Shown here: positions 50,919 to 61,209 of the stretch, piece by piece
Layout: each line of letters opens with the position of its first letter
Position numbering within the stretch: the first letter of the stretch is position 1
Source: Acrasis kona
Taxonomy: Eukaryota; Heterolobosea; Eutetramitea; Acrasida; Acrasidae
Reading direction: 5' to 3'
Assembly (NCBI GenBank): GCA_026419775.2
Contig: JAOPGA020000676.1
Span: forward strand, 1-64,000
DNA length: 64,000 bases
Notes under the pieces: model-generated
What the model was told of the DNA's origin: nothing
The model's database searches: none
What the model saw: only the letters and a program-made list of their open reading frames with translations
Program-made: the position numbers and the translations under genes

Positions 50919-51134
50919 TCACCTTGCAGTTGCGAATCCGTAAATATTCTGGAAACCAATTTGATATTTGTCCTCTGGACTGTCGTAAAAGTCTGTGCCT
51001 ACTCTCAAGCAGGAGACGCTATTTTTTTGAGTGTTTGGTTGACTGACCAATCGTCGACAGGTTACAAGTTGTTTGAAGGCCATATTTTTGACAGCAAGTG
51101 ATAAAACCTTGAGAACACAAAGAATCAGCGCCAT
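50919..51134 (-). CDS. Possible small protein
   Basis: A 71-residue ORF from an ATG at 51134: MALILCVLKVLSLAVKNMAF, then a Cys/Arg-containing middle and YGFATAR at the end. The basic, hydrophobic N-terminus could be a mitochondrial presequence. No family recognised. A plus-strand ORF overlaps (50828-51046) and looks less likely. The reading is weak. Confidence 0.3.
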   Translation of the reverse strand: MALILCVLKVLSLAVKNMAFKQLVTCRRLVSQPNTQKNSVSCLRVGTDFYDSPEDKYQIGFQNIYGFATAR

Positions 51135-51386
51135 AACAATAAACAATAAAAAAATATATTTATTCTAATACCAAAGCAATACTCTCATTAAATTATCAAG
51201 GTGTTGATAAATTTCGCATGGAAGGAAACGTCTTGACTGATGTGAGACCCGAAGATTGGTGGCTCTTTATGGGCATATTGTCATAAATTATTATTTTATT
51301 GAACTTTATATTTTTATAACAATCTCAAACAGTTGTCACTACCATATTGTAGCGGAGGCACTCATCTCATAACCAGATTCGGTATT

Positions 51387-52475
51387 CTACATCCAAAACC
51401 CTTCAAGTTCATTTATATCTGTTTCTATATCAACATCGTGAGCTTTCATATATAAATGGTTAATAAAAGGCTGATCAAGAGATGATGTTTCGAGGTTTTT
51501 GTAGAAATAAAATAGATACTTTGCATATGGCGCGGATCCATTCCAATGCCCAATCTTTACTTTGCCCTTCCACATGTCCTTTTTACATTTTACGTCACTA
51601 CGGCCAGAGAAATGTGTTGGATTAAAACAATAATACTGCATGTGCCACTCATACGGAAGCACGTATAAAAGATCTTTATTTGAATATAACATATGGTTCA
51701 TAATATCTTGATCTCCCATGGGTTGGAGGCAGGAATGAACTTCTTTTGATGCCGGAACTACCATATCCATCCACCAATTCAGTTTTCGTAACTTCTCCAG
51801 GTCTAGAAGAGCTACGCCGGTATTGAAGCCGTCATGGCCATCGTAATGGATGGCCTTCACACAATTCTGGCCACCGTGCGATATATGGCGTTTGTCATCA
51901 GCATACTGATTAAAATATTCAGGAGCAAGACCAATTGCCTGCTCTGGTTTAAAGTGATTAAATTGTTTGTACAACTCCCCAACATCGTCAAAGAAGGCCA
52001 AATCCGTATCGATAACTATAACCTTTTTTACGTCTGTATGTAGCAGACTCTTTTCGACCAACAATTTGTATTTGTTCGCATTATAATGTCCTAGGTCATA
52101 CAGGGACTCGGTATTTATATCGTGGTGAGATATTCTGAAGAATAAATGATTGCACGCTCTGATTTGATGAACGATGTTTTCACTTCCAAGGATGTGTAGG
52201 TGAACTGGTACCCTTCTATGCCATAATAGACTCTTAACCGGTGCCGAAAACACATCCAACTCTTTTAGGGCGAAATAGGATCCAACGATTGCGACGTGAA
52301 CCCAGTCATTTTCGGTGAAGTTTTCTGTTAAGCGCACATTGTTTTGAGCAGGACATCTCCACCGTGGTCTCATGAAGTAAAACAAAGCAAAGCAGGTACA
52401 CAAGAAAAACGAGACCATCAACATCACATGAAGCCTCTTGTATCCTGTCCAGAGATTTGAGGTTGATATATTCAT
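51387..52475 (-). CDS. LARGE/GT8-like glycosyltransferase, type II membrane protein
   Basis: A 362-residue protein from the ATG at 52475; the longer TTG start was rejected. A short cytosolic tail precedes one membrane anchor (VMLMVSFFLCTCFALFYFM), the type II topology of Golgi enzymes. The lumenal domain has VHVAIVGSYFALKELDVF, a DxD metal motif in VIDTDLAFFDD, FNTGVALLDLEKLRKLNW and QDIMNHML, matching family GT8 and the xylosyltransferase half of LARGE. A closing KIGHWNGSAPYAK supplies the usual H-x-N/G pair. It transfers a sugar from a nucleotide donor to a glycan; donor and acceptor are unknown. Confidence 0.82.
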   Translation of the reverse strand: MNISTSNLWTGYKRLHVMLMVSFFLCTCFALFYFMRPRWRCPAQNNVRLTENFTENDWVHVAIVGSYFALKELDVFSAPVKSLLWHRRVPVHLHILGSENIVHQIRACNHLFFRISHHDINTESLYDLGHYNANKYKLLVEKSLLHTDVKKVIVIDTDLAFFDDVGELYKQFNHFKPEQAIGLAPEYFNQYADDKRHISHGGQNCVKAIHYDGHDGFNTGVALLDLEKLRKLNWWMDMVVPASKEVHSCLQPMGDQDIMNHMLYSNKDLLYVLPYEWHMQYYCFNPTHFSGRSDVKCKKDMWKGKVKIGHWNGSAPYAKYLFYFYKNLETSSLDQPFINHLYMKAHDVDIETDINELEGFWM

Positions 52476-52717
52476 ATGCGATGTATTTACAATTTTCACT
52501 TTGTCAAGAATTGTAACAGATAACTTATGTAATTTCGTCAAGTTTAATAAATTGTGCGTAAACAGCAAAATTCATTTTTCAGACGAATTTCGTTTCGATT
52601 ATACAGAGCACTTATAGAAAATGATAATTAATTTCTTCAAATTGTCAATTTTATAGAACATTGTTATTTATTGGATAACTGGTAGCTCCTTGGGGCTCGA
52701 TATCATCATCCGTAGAA

Positions 52718-53307
52718 CTATCCTCGCCCGCACCATTCTCTACGGACTAAATTCTCCTCTGTACCATCTTGTACCATTTCAATGCTCTCATCAGCATTTT
52801 CAACAGTGTTGTCCTCTTCAGACTCTGACCTACGTTCTTCGGTTGCTCTCGAAGACTTCTCGTATTCGCTGTCTTCTTTGGCGCACCTGTTTTTAATTTG
52901 TGATCTTATTTTATCAAGAACATCCTTAATGGCACAATTTGAATCATGACACAACCCCTTTGCTATTCTCATCCGACTCTTCATCAGAATACTCAAATAC
53001 AATTGACTTGGCTCTTTTTCTCTTTCTGTTGTTTCTGCTTCTTAGATTCCTTCTCTTCATTTTCAGATTCTCGATGATAATGTGGTGGTCGGATGCAATT
53101 GTCAACATTTAAACCATCTCTTTTAATAACCCTGATAGATTGGTCCAATCTTTTACTTATTTGTATGGATGTTCCTATACGTCCAAATCCATATTTTTTG
53201 TTGCTAATCTTCCTGAGTCTTTCCTCGTTGGCTGGCTTCATGAATTTGAAAGTTTGGTTGAGGTAAATGGAACCAGCTACCGTACTTATAAGTCCTCCTA
53301 GAAGCAT
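52718..53307 (-). CDS. Small protein with acidic C-terminus, probably one gene with an indel
   Basis: From an ATG at 53307 the frame encodes MLLGGLISTVAGSIYLNQTF, a hydrophobic start, then a basic region ending at a TGA (52993). Another frame continues with SIVFEYSDEESDENSKG, and a 69-nt GT-AG intron would then join it to an acidic tail ending VRREWCGRG (stop 52718). One extra or missing base in the T5 run at about 53015-53019 would unite all parts. Function unknown; the acidic tail and KKQKQQKEKK stretch suggest nuclear or ribosomal contacts. Confidence 0.4.
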
Positions 53308-53390
53308 TCCATGCACTACCCTTGCTCCTTTACAAATTTCTTTGAGAAGTGTAAGGGATTATAATCCTAAAAATTCAACGCATTCACGGA

Positions 53391-53660
53391 TTAAACAATT
53401 ACCCCAACCACCTTGGCAAATTTTTCGAGGTCTTCCTCAGTAAATTTATGTTTGTGATTTGATTCATCTCCAATTCTTATAACTTTACACTCCCTAAATT
53501 TGGAAGATTAAAATAAGGCTTCGTTATCCGTACCCTTCATCATGCTCAATAAATCTATTTTCACCGTGTACAAACGTGCTACCACTTGATGTCTGCGCAA
53601 TGGCATTCTTTTTCCTTGTTGTAATGATTAACTGAATGGCAACAGTGTTTAGCGCCAAGG
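53391..53660 (-). CDS. Last two exons of an unknown gene
   Basis: Exons 53534-53660 and 53391-53493 join across a 40-nt intron in frame: LALNTVAIQLIITTRKKNAI, then TFVHGENRFIEHDEG joined to ECKVIRIGDESNHKHK and ending KFAKVVGVIV. An acceptor (GGATATAG) precedes 53660, so exons should lie upstream, but I could not place them. It may be a remnant. No family recognised. Confidence 0.4.
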
Positions 53661-54663
53661 CTATATCCGAAAGTTCTTATACTATGACATGTCAGGCTTC
53701 AGACAATCAGTGCGCAACTCACAATACATAGCACAAGGTGGGATACACTCCACCTCCACAGCGATAGAGCAAAGTGTGAAAAGAGACAAACTGTAAAATG
53801 ATTGTGCACATGCAAATGTTTGTAACCCATGAATACACGGGCTCTGTTACATGATTCAAAGATTTTCAGATGTTCACGATTTTAGATAGAATATTGGAAC
53901 AGCATCCTATACATTTCATTTTCGAGAGCAGAAACCAGATATCGGTTTAAAAGTCTTGTGGCGAACATTTCAGCTGATTGATTTTGCAAACTACGGTACT
54001 AAACAGGCTTGACATATTAATACAACTAAATTGTTGGAAACTATGAGATATTAATTACCATTATTATAAAACCTTTCGCCTTTTGATATAATCGTTTGGA
54101 TGAATTCCTTGTTTATATTATCGTATCGTTTATAGAAATCATCCATCTCATTAAATTAATCAAAATCGTTGTATAGATGGCCTCAAATGTTAATGACAAA
54201 CAATTTACAAGACTATGGAACAGGTACACCAATTACTGCTTTCAACCGCCGGTCCTTCGAGAGTTGGTCAGTTGTCAGTTTATACCTTTTTGGATGTATT
54301 TTGTTTTTCGTCATTTTTCATGAACTTACTACTTAAAATAAAAGGTCATTGATATCCTCTATAGAAATGGATATCCTCCTCAAAACTTTTTGCGAGACAA
54401 AAGCTTATTTTATGCCAATTTTCTTATAACGTAATTAGTTTTGATCTATCTTATATTGATGTCACGGGAAGGCAATTATCAATCAGAATAATAGGAAGCT
54501 TGTTATTGCGGCTTCTTGCCATTATCCATATTTCTGCACATATTGTCCTTTTTTGGTTCTAAACTCAAAGTGTTGTCAACCTATCAACTGTCAATTGAAT
54601 TCACCACTTCTTTCCGTTTTAATTTAGGATTAATACACGTTGAACTTCTGAGGCTGTACTGCC
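53661..54663. other. Long intergenic region
   Basis: About 1 kb without a convincing ORF or RNA gene. The left part may hold missing 5' exons of the minus-strand gene ending at 53391; the right end is the promoter of the RGS-START gene. Confidence 0.4.
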
Positions 54664-56208
54664 ATGGAACGCAGAAAGTTTTCAGATAATAGAGGGTCCG
54701 TCACCCCTCGTCTAGTACTTAAACACACTAGAGGCAGCAAAAGCGAACACAACATAAATTGGAGATTTAGCCAAAAATACAGGAGTTCCACACCAGACCC
54801 TGGAGATGTATCGGCTAATAGAAACTTCAGTGCTGGAGTGATTAACAAGACAGAACACTACCAAAGCCATGAGTTTAGTTTCGACGCTGTATTTAGAGAC
54901 CCAGAGACAAAGCAACTATTTCACTCCTTCTTGATTCTTTCACAAAACGACGACCCCTTTCGTTTCTATGACCAAGTGAGTTTGTTCAAAGCAACTGGTA
55001 GTGCCAAAATAGCACACTCAATTTACAAGTCATTTATACAAGAACGTGCCATAAACGAAATCAACATAGGACAGCAACTTAGAAATGCGATAATAAGTCG
55101 GTATGAGGAGTGTATAGAAAGAAAACTCCTTTTTCCAGTCGACTTGTTCGACAGTGCACAAAAAAGTATATACCTAGAGCTCAAACACGACCCATTTCAG
55201 AGATTTATCGCAAGTGCTCTATTTGAACAGTTTGTATCTACAAGAGATGAAAGGTTTCTGGACTCGCTTCGCATACCTGATGAATTGCCCAGCAACACGC
55301 AAGTTACAGTGGTGGGCCTCTCACCAAGGGTCCATGATACGTTAGGAAGGATGAGAAGATCGTCTTTTGGACAGCACTCACCAAGAAGGTCCAACCCATT
55401 CGTTTCCTCCAATCCAATGGCCATGTCTTATGGTTCTACCGAACCCTCCATCACCGATCCAGATATTTATTTCAACAACTTGGAACAAAGAAAAGACAGC
55501 AACACTTTCGGAAGAGCCGATGTACATTTCTTCTTATCCTACACCTCAGACCTGGCCCAAGCCGAAGATTCCATCTTCCATCAAAACGAAGGATCTCCTT
55601 GGAAAGAAGTTTCACATTCGCAGGAAAAGAGACTTTCTTGTCACATTCGAACAGGACCCGACCGTGGCTTCAAGGTGATGCGATATTCATTCGTGGTTCC
55701 CCATTCCATCAAGAAGGTAGTCAAGGTTCTGACGAAAGACAGCTGGTACAAATTCCCAACCGTTCAGTCCGAGTCAACGAATGGAGTCACCATACAAGAA
55801 ACTTGGAAGTTACCATTCCCTTACCAAGATCGGGAATTCGTAACGTGCAACGGACTATTTCACTTGGAGAAGAGTCAACCGCAGCGATACATTTTGTTGA
55901 AAAAGTCACTAGGAGAGAATGTATATCAAGATGATTCCAAAGTAATTAAAACTACTAAAAGAGCCAACATGATGTTAGGAGGTTGGATCGCCGAACGAGG
56001 TGTGAACGACTTGTCGACCAAGATTATTGTTTGTTACGTGGTACAGTTGAAGGGATTTGTGGTTGGAGATGGAGCGAGACTCGTGGCACATTTATCGAAA
56101 GAACATTACATTTCCGTACTGAAGGGACTGTCGGAGAATGCGTGTTCCACTTCGTCGTCGCCTGCGGAAGAGAGTCGGCTCATGGGTACGATCAAAGTAA
56201 TTTCATAA
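54664..56208 (+). CDS. RGS and START domain protein
   Basis: A 514-residue single-exon protein from the first ATG. A disordered basic N-terminus (about 75 residues) leads to an RGS domain at about 75-195 (FDAVFRDPETKQLFHSFLIL; AQKSIYLELKHDPFQRFIAS). After a Ser/Pro linker, a START-like lipid-binding domain spans about 290-500 (KVMRYSFVVPHSIKKVVKVL; LPFPYQDREFVTCNG). RGS domains turn off G-alpha; START domains carry sterols, ceramides or phospholipids. Inferred: a G-protein regulator whose activity or location depends on a lipid. There is no membrane helix. It converges on the Ras gene, 48 bp apart. Confidence 0.8.
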   Translation: MERRKFSDNRGSVTPRLVLKHTRGSKSEHNINWRFSQKYRSSTPDPGDVSANRNFSAGVINKTEHYQSHEFSFDAVFRDPETKQLFHSFLILSQNDDPFRFYDQVSLFKATGSAKIAHSIYKSFIQERAINEINIGQQLRNAIISRYEECIERKLLFPVDLFDSAQKSIYLELKHDPFQRFIASALFEQFVSTRDERFLDSLRIPDELPSNTQVTVVGLSPRVHDTLGRMRRSSFGQHSPRRSNPFVSSNPMAMSYGSTEPSITDPDIYFNNLEQRKDSNTFGRADVHFFLSYTSDLAQAEDSIFHQNEGSPWKEVSHSQEKRLSCHIRTGPDRGFKVMRYSFVVPHSIKKVVKVLTKDSWYKFPTVQSESTNGVTIQETWKLPFPYQDREFVTCNGLFHLEKSQPQRYILLKKSLGENVYQDDSKVIKTTKRANMMLGGWIAERGVNDLSTKIIVCYVVQLKGFVVGDGARLVAHLSKEHYISVLKGLSENACSTSSSPAEESRLMGTIKVIS

Positions 56209-56256
56209 AACATGTGTGCCATACGAATTCTAGGTTGAATAAATTTATGTTTAAGT

Positions 56257-57086
56257 TTACAGGATCGTACACTTCTTCTTTTTTTTTTCCTCTACAAATG
56301 GTTTTATACCCAAACGGTTGCGAATGACGCGGATGAGCTCGTTAAAAGCTTCTTCTACATTTAGTTTTGTCTTTGCACTTCCTTCGAAAAGTGGAGAGCC
56401 ACTCATATATTCTTGCACAAACTTGTTTCCTTCCTCTTTTTCTACTTCTCTTTCATTTTCCAAGTCCGCCTTGTTTCCAAACAAAACGAACGGCACAGAA
56501 TCCTTATCTTTTACTCGCTTTATTGATTCTACGTAGTCCTGTAAATTGTCGAATGATGCTTTTGAGTTGATACTGTAAACGATGAAAAAACCATGAGCTT
56601 GTCTCATGTAAGTATCTCTTAGTGATCGATACTCCTCTTGCCCAGCTAAACATTGTTATTAAAATGTTAATTCAATTCATCATACCAGTATCTAACACAT
56701 CCTAACCATGATTAAAAAAATCAAAAAAATAACAAAACATACCAATATACAAACTCTCTCGTCAACCTTTGTATGCTTCCGATAAGAATCCTCAATAGTT
56801 GGGTCTGGGGTGTAAATAACAATTCGTGCTAATCGCCGGTCCACTTACCGTAACATTCTACAAACTGGTTCTGGACATACATAACGGTAATAGCACTTTT
56901 CCCTATTCATTGTTAATCAAAGTAATTGTTGCAAGTACCAACTGCTCCTGAACCCACTACAGCAACCTTGAAACGATCTACATTTGGGGTATTCACATGC
57001 AGGTCTGGCTGTGAAGCCGATGCAGGTGATGCAGCCGATGCAGGCGATGATGGTGAGGCTGCACTAGAACCTAACTCCTCTGTCAT
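56257..57086 (-). CDS. Ras-family small GTPase with N-terminal extension
   Basis: Exons 56939-57086, 56849-56902, 56743-56804, 56686-56701 (a 16-nt microexon) and 56257-56645 give 222 residues. All nucleotide motifs appear only after splicing: G1 GSGAVGKS, effector YDPTIEDSY, G3 DTAGQ, G4 NKAD and G5 SAK. The microexon encodes the strand just before DTAGQ. A 37-residue Ser/Ala/Pro repeat extension precedes the fold, and the C-terminus is a Lys6 stretch with the prenylation box CTIL (geranylgeranyl predicted from the final Leu). It cycles between GDP and GTP at a membrane. The kinase-RasGEF at 39-46 kb is a candidate activator, by inference only. Confidence 0.92.
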
Positions 57087-57148
57087 CAATCTTCTTTACA
57101 ATTAAATAAATTAATGACAGGTACGATTTGACATTGACACGATCATGT

Positions 57149-60100
57149 TCAATTAAAGATTTTTATTAGTTGACTTTTCAACTTTGTCAAATCATCCTTC
57201 CACAAATCCATCGCATCGCTCTTGTTCAGCTCGTTCATCTCTGATTTCCTCATCTCCAACTGTTCCGTCACCTTTTCGATTTGCATCTTGTTCAAATTCC
57301 AAATTGGCAAATTCAACACATGCGCAAATCCCTTTTCATCATTTTCGTCTCCACCTGCATCGCTGCTCTGCACTCCGATTCGCTTCAAATACGGAATCAT
57401 GTCCTGTCTATCTAACGACGCAAATTGTTTCAAATTTTCCTTCCCGCCTACCAAGTGTTCCAAAAATAACTTCTTGCCAACCAACAAGGTAATTTCGCCG
57501 ATCAACGATTTGATCAAGTGATTTCTTCTGGATCGATAGAATGCCAATCGTTGGTCGTAGAATCGACTCAAAATGTCCAACGGGTCGTCACATTTCACCA
57601 ACCCATCTCCATCGAACAATGTCATGTTGGACATTGAGATGGTGGATTCCAATTTGAACAATTTGATCAAATCATCGCCTGGTTCCGATTCGAACTTGAC
57701 GACGAAATGAACCGTTGTGTCGCTGTGATGTTCCGTGAATTTCAAATCTTGGTCAACCAACCATTCTTTGTAATCTTCGGTCCACTTTCCGACCGGTAAT
57801 TCTTCAATCACCACGTGTCTAGCGTCCTTTACTCTTATCTTACCTCTCGTTACAAATCTTGAATTCTCCGAATCATGCACGATTTCTCCGGTAAATCCGC
57901 GGACATACATGTTCATGAATTTCATCGATTTGTTTTGCATTTTCAACAAAATGTTATCGATAATGTCCAATGGGTTAAAAGTAGGTATGAACGTGCTCCA
58001 ACCGGTTCCCATGCCCTCCGCACCATTCACCAAGATCATCGGGATGATGGGAACGTAGTGAATGGGTTCGATGGATTGGTTCTCTTCTGTTTGATAGTCG
58101 AGTATAATGTCATCGGATGGATGGAAAATGAATCGGGTGATGGGTTGTAATTTGGTAAAAATGTAACGAGCGCTGGCGGCGTCCTTTCCGCCTTGTAATC
58201 TGGTTCCGAATTGTCCGCTTGCGACCAATAATGGTAAGTTGTTGCTTCCGATGTAATCTTGTGCCATGTTTACAATGGTTGATTGTAACGAAACTTCTCC
58301 GTGATGATAACTCGTCAACTCGCTGACGCTGCCGCTCAACTGAGCCACTTTGATTTCTTCGTTCTTGTTCTTTTTGAAACACGTGTATAATACTTTTCGT
58401 TGGGATGGTTTTAGACCGTCCATGAGATGTGGAATGCTTCTGACGTTGTCGTGGTGACTGAACAGAATGAGTTCCTTGTTGATGAAATCACCCAATGTAA
58501 TGACTTGATGTGAGTAGTCCAAAAAAGTTCCTTGTTTCAAATGACTCAACCATTGTTTGCGAAGAGATGCGTGCTTCTTGTTGAAAACCATGTTGAGTTG
58601 GTCGAGATCGCCCGATCGTACGTCGACTTTTATGCAATGATTGTTTAATTTCGAAAAGTATTCTTTGGCTTCTTGTGATGTGCTGGTGCCTAATCCCTTA
58701 TAGTATTTGATTTTGTAATTCTTGGTTTCGTTGTGATGGGACCAGTCTTGGAATTGAGGTATGGTATAAAAGTGATGGGTTTGGTTTGATCTTGTTGCTT
58801 TGATGATGGGCGTGATGAATATTTGTATCTTGTTGTTGGAAAGTAACTGTGGGTAATAAACGTGCATCATGTTTAGGACGAGGCCTTTGATGTGTGAACC
58901 GTCGTAATCCTGATCGCACATGATCATGACTTTTCCGTACCTGAGTTGTTCTCCGTTTCCAATGATTTTACGTAAATTACTGACTTCTGCGTTTCTGGCA
59001 AGGGTTAGTTACTTGATGTGAAAAATGTACTTACTTTTCGATTTGATCAATGTTTGCGTCTCTTACGTTGAGCATTTTTCCACGGAGAGGATACACTCCG
59101 TAACGTTCTCTTCCTAGTATGCTGAGTCCGCTTACTGCTAATGCTTTTGCTGAATCTCCTTCTGTCAATATTAAAGTGCACTCATCTGACTTGTTGGTTC
59201 CTGCAAGGTTGGCATCTGATAGTTTGGGAATGTTTAAAGTTCTTGCTGATTTTTTGGGTTTGACTGTTGTGCTGGATTCTAATATTTGTTCATAAAGTGG
59301 ACTGGCTACGATCTGCTTAATTACATCATTGTTTATGGTTGTTGCTGTCATGTGTTAAAAAAGAGTACAAAAACCAACATACTTGTGGGAATTTTGGTAG
59401 TGAGCGTTTCTTTACTTTGGGAGTCAAACGTTGGATTCTGGACCAAGCAGTTCACATACAAGCACATGTTGTTTGTAATCTGTGAAGACGTGACATTCTT
59501 GTTTTCTTTGGCTTTGATATGATCGATTAGTCTGTTGTTTGTGTCATTATCGTATTGTTGTGTATTGTGCTTACTTTTTAACAATTTGACTGGATATGAA
59601 GTTTAAGTGGGTACCTCCACCATAAGTGCAGATGGAGTTAACAAAAGTCAAATGAGTGTAACTATCGGCGGCTCCCACTGCAATCTCAAAATGTGAATTT
59701 AGTTTCTTATATACGAGGGGTGCTGGGTCAATGTTATTAACAAAGGATTTGAAACCCTCTAAAGAAAAGGTAAGAAAGTTACAATGTATGTGAGTTACTT
59801 GAGCTTATGACTTTTTTGTTCAACCACACCTTAAGTCCGTCATTACATCCAGCTAGATCATGAACTCTTCTATAAAGGAGACTTGTAAACTCTTCGTCAA
59901 ATCCTTCTAAACCAAACTTCTCAAAGTCAGGATGTACTGTGACACGAATATACTCTGGCTGTGATTTTTTCGTTATGGTTGGCTTCTTACAGGTGCTCAT
60001 GTTATTTATCCATTCTTGCTTATAGAGGTTTTCGCCATCACTGATCTCGACCTTGAACTTTTTTGAAAAAATGTTCGCGAGTTTTGCACCATAACCATTT

Positions 60101-60687
60101 CTTCCACCAGTGAATTTAACTTCCTTATCATCAAAGTTGCTACCAGTTAGCAAATTACCAAATACCAACTCAGGGACGTATACTTTTTCTTTTTCGTGCA
60201 TGCTCAAGGGTATACTTTTTCCATTATTTTGAACTGATACAGTACTATTTAATCAGTGTCAGCGAGAAGATTGGTCTTACCCATTCTCTGCGTCGAGCTC
60301 AAATTTTATTTCGTTTGTTCCGGTTCCACTTCTAACATGATTGTCGACTGCATTCATGAGTAATTCGTCTATAATTCTGTAAAGTGCCGGAACAAACTTG
60401 ATATCCTTTTTGACGATTTTGTCGTCCTGTAACACAAACATTGTCTAAGAGTTTTAGAATTCAGACAAGTAAAATGTTACCTTGTTGATAGTCTCTGTTG
60501 TTCCTACGTATGTATCAGGCCTCTCCAAAACATGTTCAATCTGAGTTTTCTTTACATAAGTATTTTCCACACTTTTGCTTTTAACACTGTAGTTGCATAT
60601 TGGTGCTTTTGGTATGAAGCATCTGTTTATAGGTCTGAATCGGGTTATCGCACGTGAACATAGGAACCGGCATAAGGGTCTCAACAT
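57149..60687 (-). CDS. DNA topoisomerase II, predicted mitochondrial
   Basis: Seven exons (60481-60687, 60281-60426, 59799-60244, 59575-59758, 59383-59531, 59035-59344, 57149-58994) with introns of 36-54 nt give 1,095 residues. The N-terminus (MLRPLCRFLCSRAITRFRPI) is Arg-rich without acids, as in mitochondrial presequences. ATPase motifs: ELLMNAVDNHVR, NNGKSIPL and GGRNGYGAKL. Toprim: EGDSAKALA, PLRGKMLNVR and the DxD in CDQDYDG. The cleavage domain has the catalytic Tyr in GKDAASARYIFTKL. It passes one duplex through another using ATP. The long nuclear C-terminal domain is missing, so this is a core-only enzyme, probably for mitochondrial DNA. Confidence 0.92.
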
Positions 60688-61209
60688 TTTACAAAAATTT
60701 CAAGTTGGGTGAACAATGTTACGGAACTTCAAATCTGAACTATTTATTAGCAATTATTAAAAGTAATATTATGGTATCGATGTGTCGCTTATGTCAAGAT
60801 GTACACACGTATGTTGTATAAGTACGGCTGTGGAGACTTTGAAGAGGCAAGAGGTATACTATCAATGATGTGTTGAGTGTCAAAATAGGGTTTTTATTTT
60901 GTCTCAAAGACTTGCACACCTGTACGTTATGACTCGATAGGTGGTCGATTAGTTGACAAGGCGTCTAGCTCTGTCCGAGACCGGTGAGTTAAGAGGACTT
61001 TTGCGCTGTAGGCACCGAAGGGCGGTAATGGTGCACTGTAAATTCTGTGTTTATTTTGGATTTCGACGTTGTAACTACAGTAGTTCAAATATTACCCCTA
61101 GGAGTAAATTTTTTATCGATAACCTTTTTAGTTATTTATCCCCCTGAGCTCTTCGAAGATTGGGATCTTCAATCGTTCTTTTAAAAATATCTACAATTAA
61201 TTAGCCAGT
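60688..61209. other. Divergent promoter region
   Basis: Lies between the topoisomerase and beta-helix genes. The small plus ORF (60953-61147) does not look coding. No RNA gene or repeat is seen. Confidence 0.4.

Noticed and set aside
50828-51046. A 72-residue plus-strand ORF starting MQVSTVYLTNK
   Set aside because: It overlaps a minus-strand ORF that looks slightly better, and neither has family support; only the minus one is listed, at low confidence.
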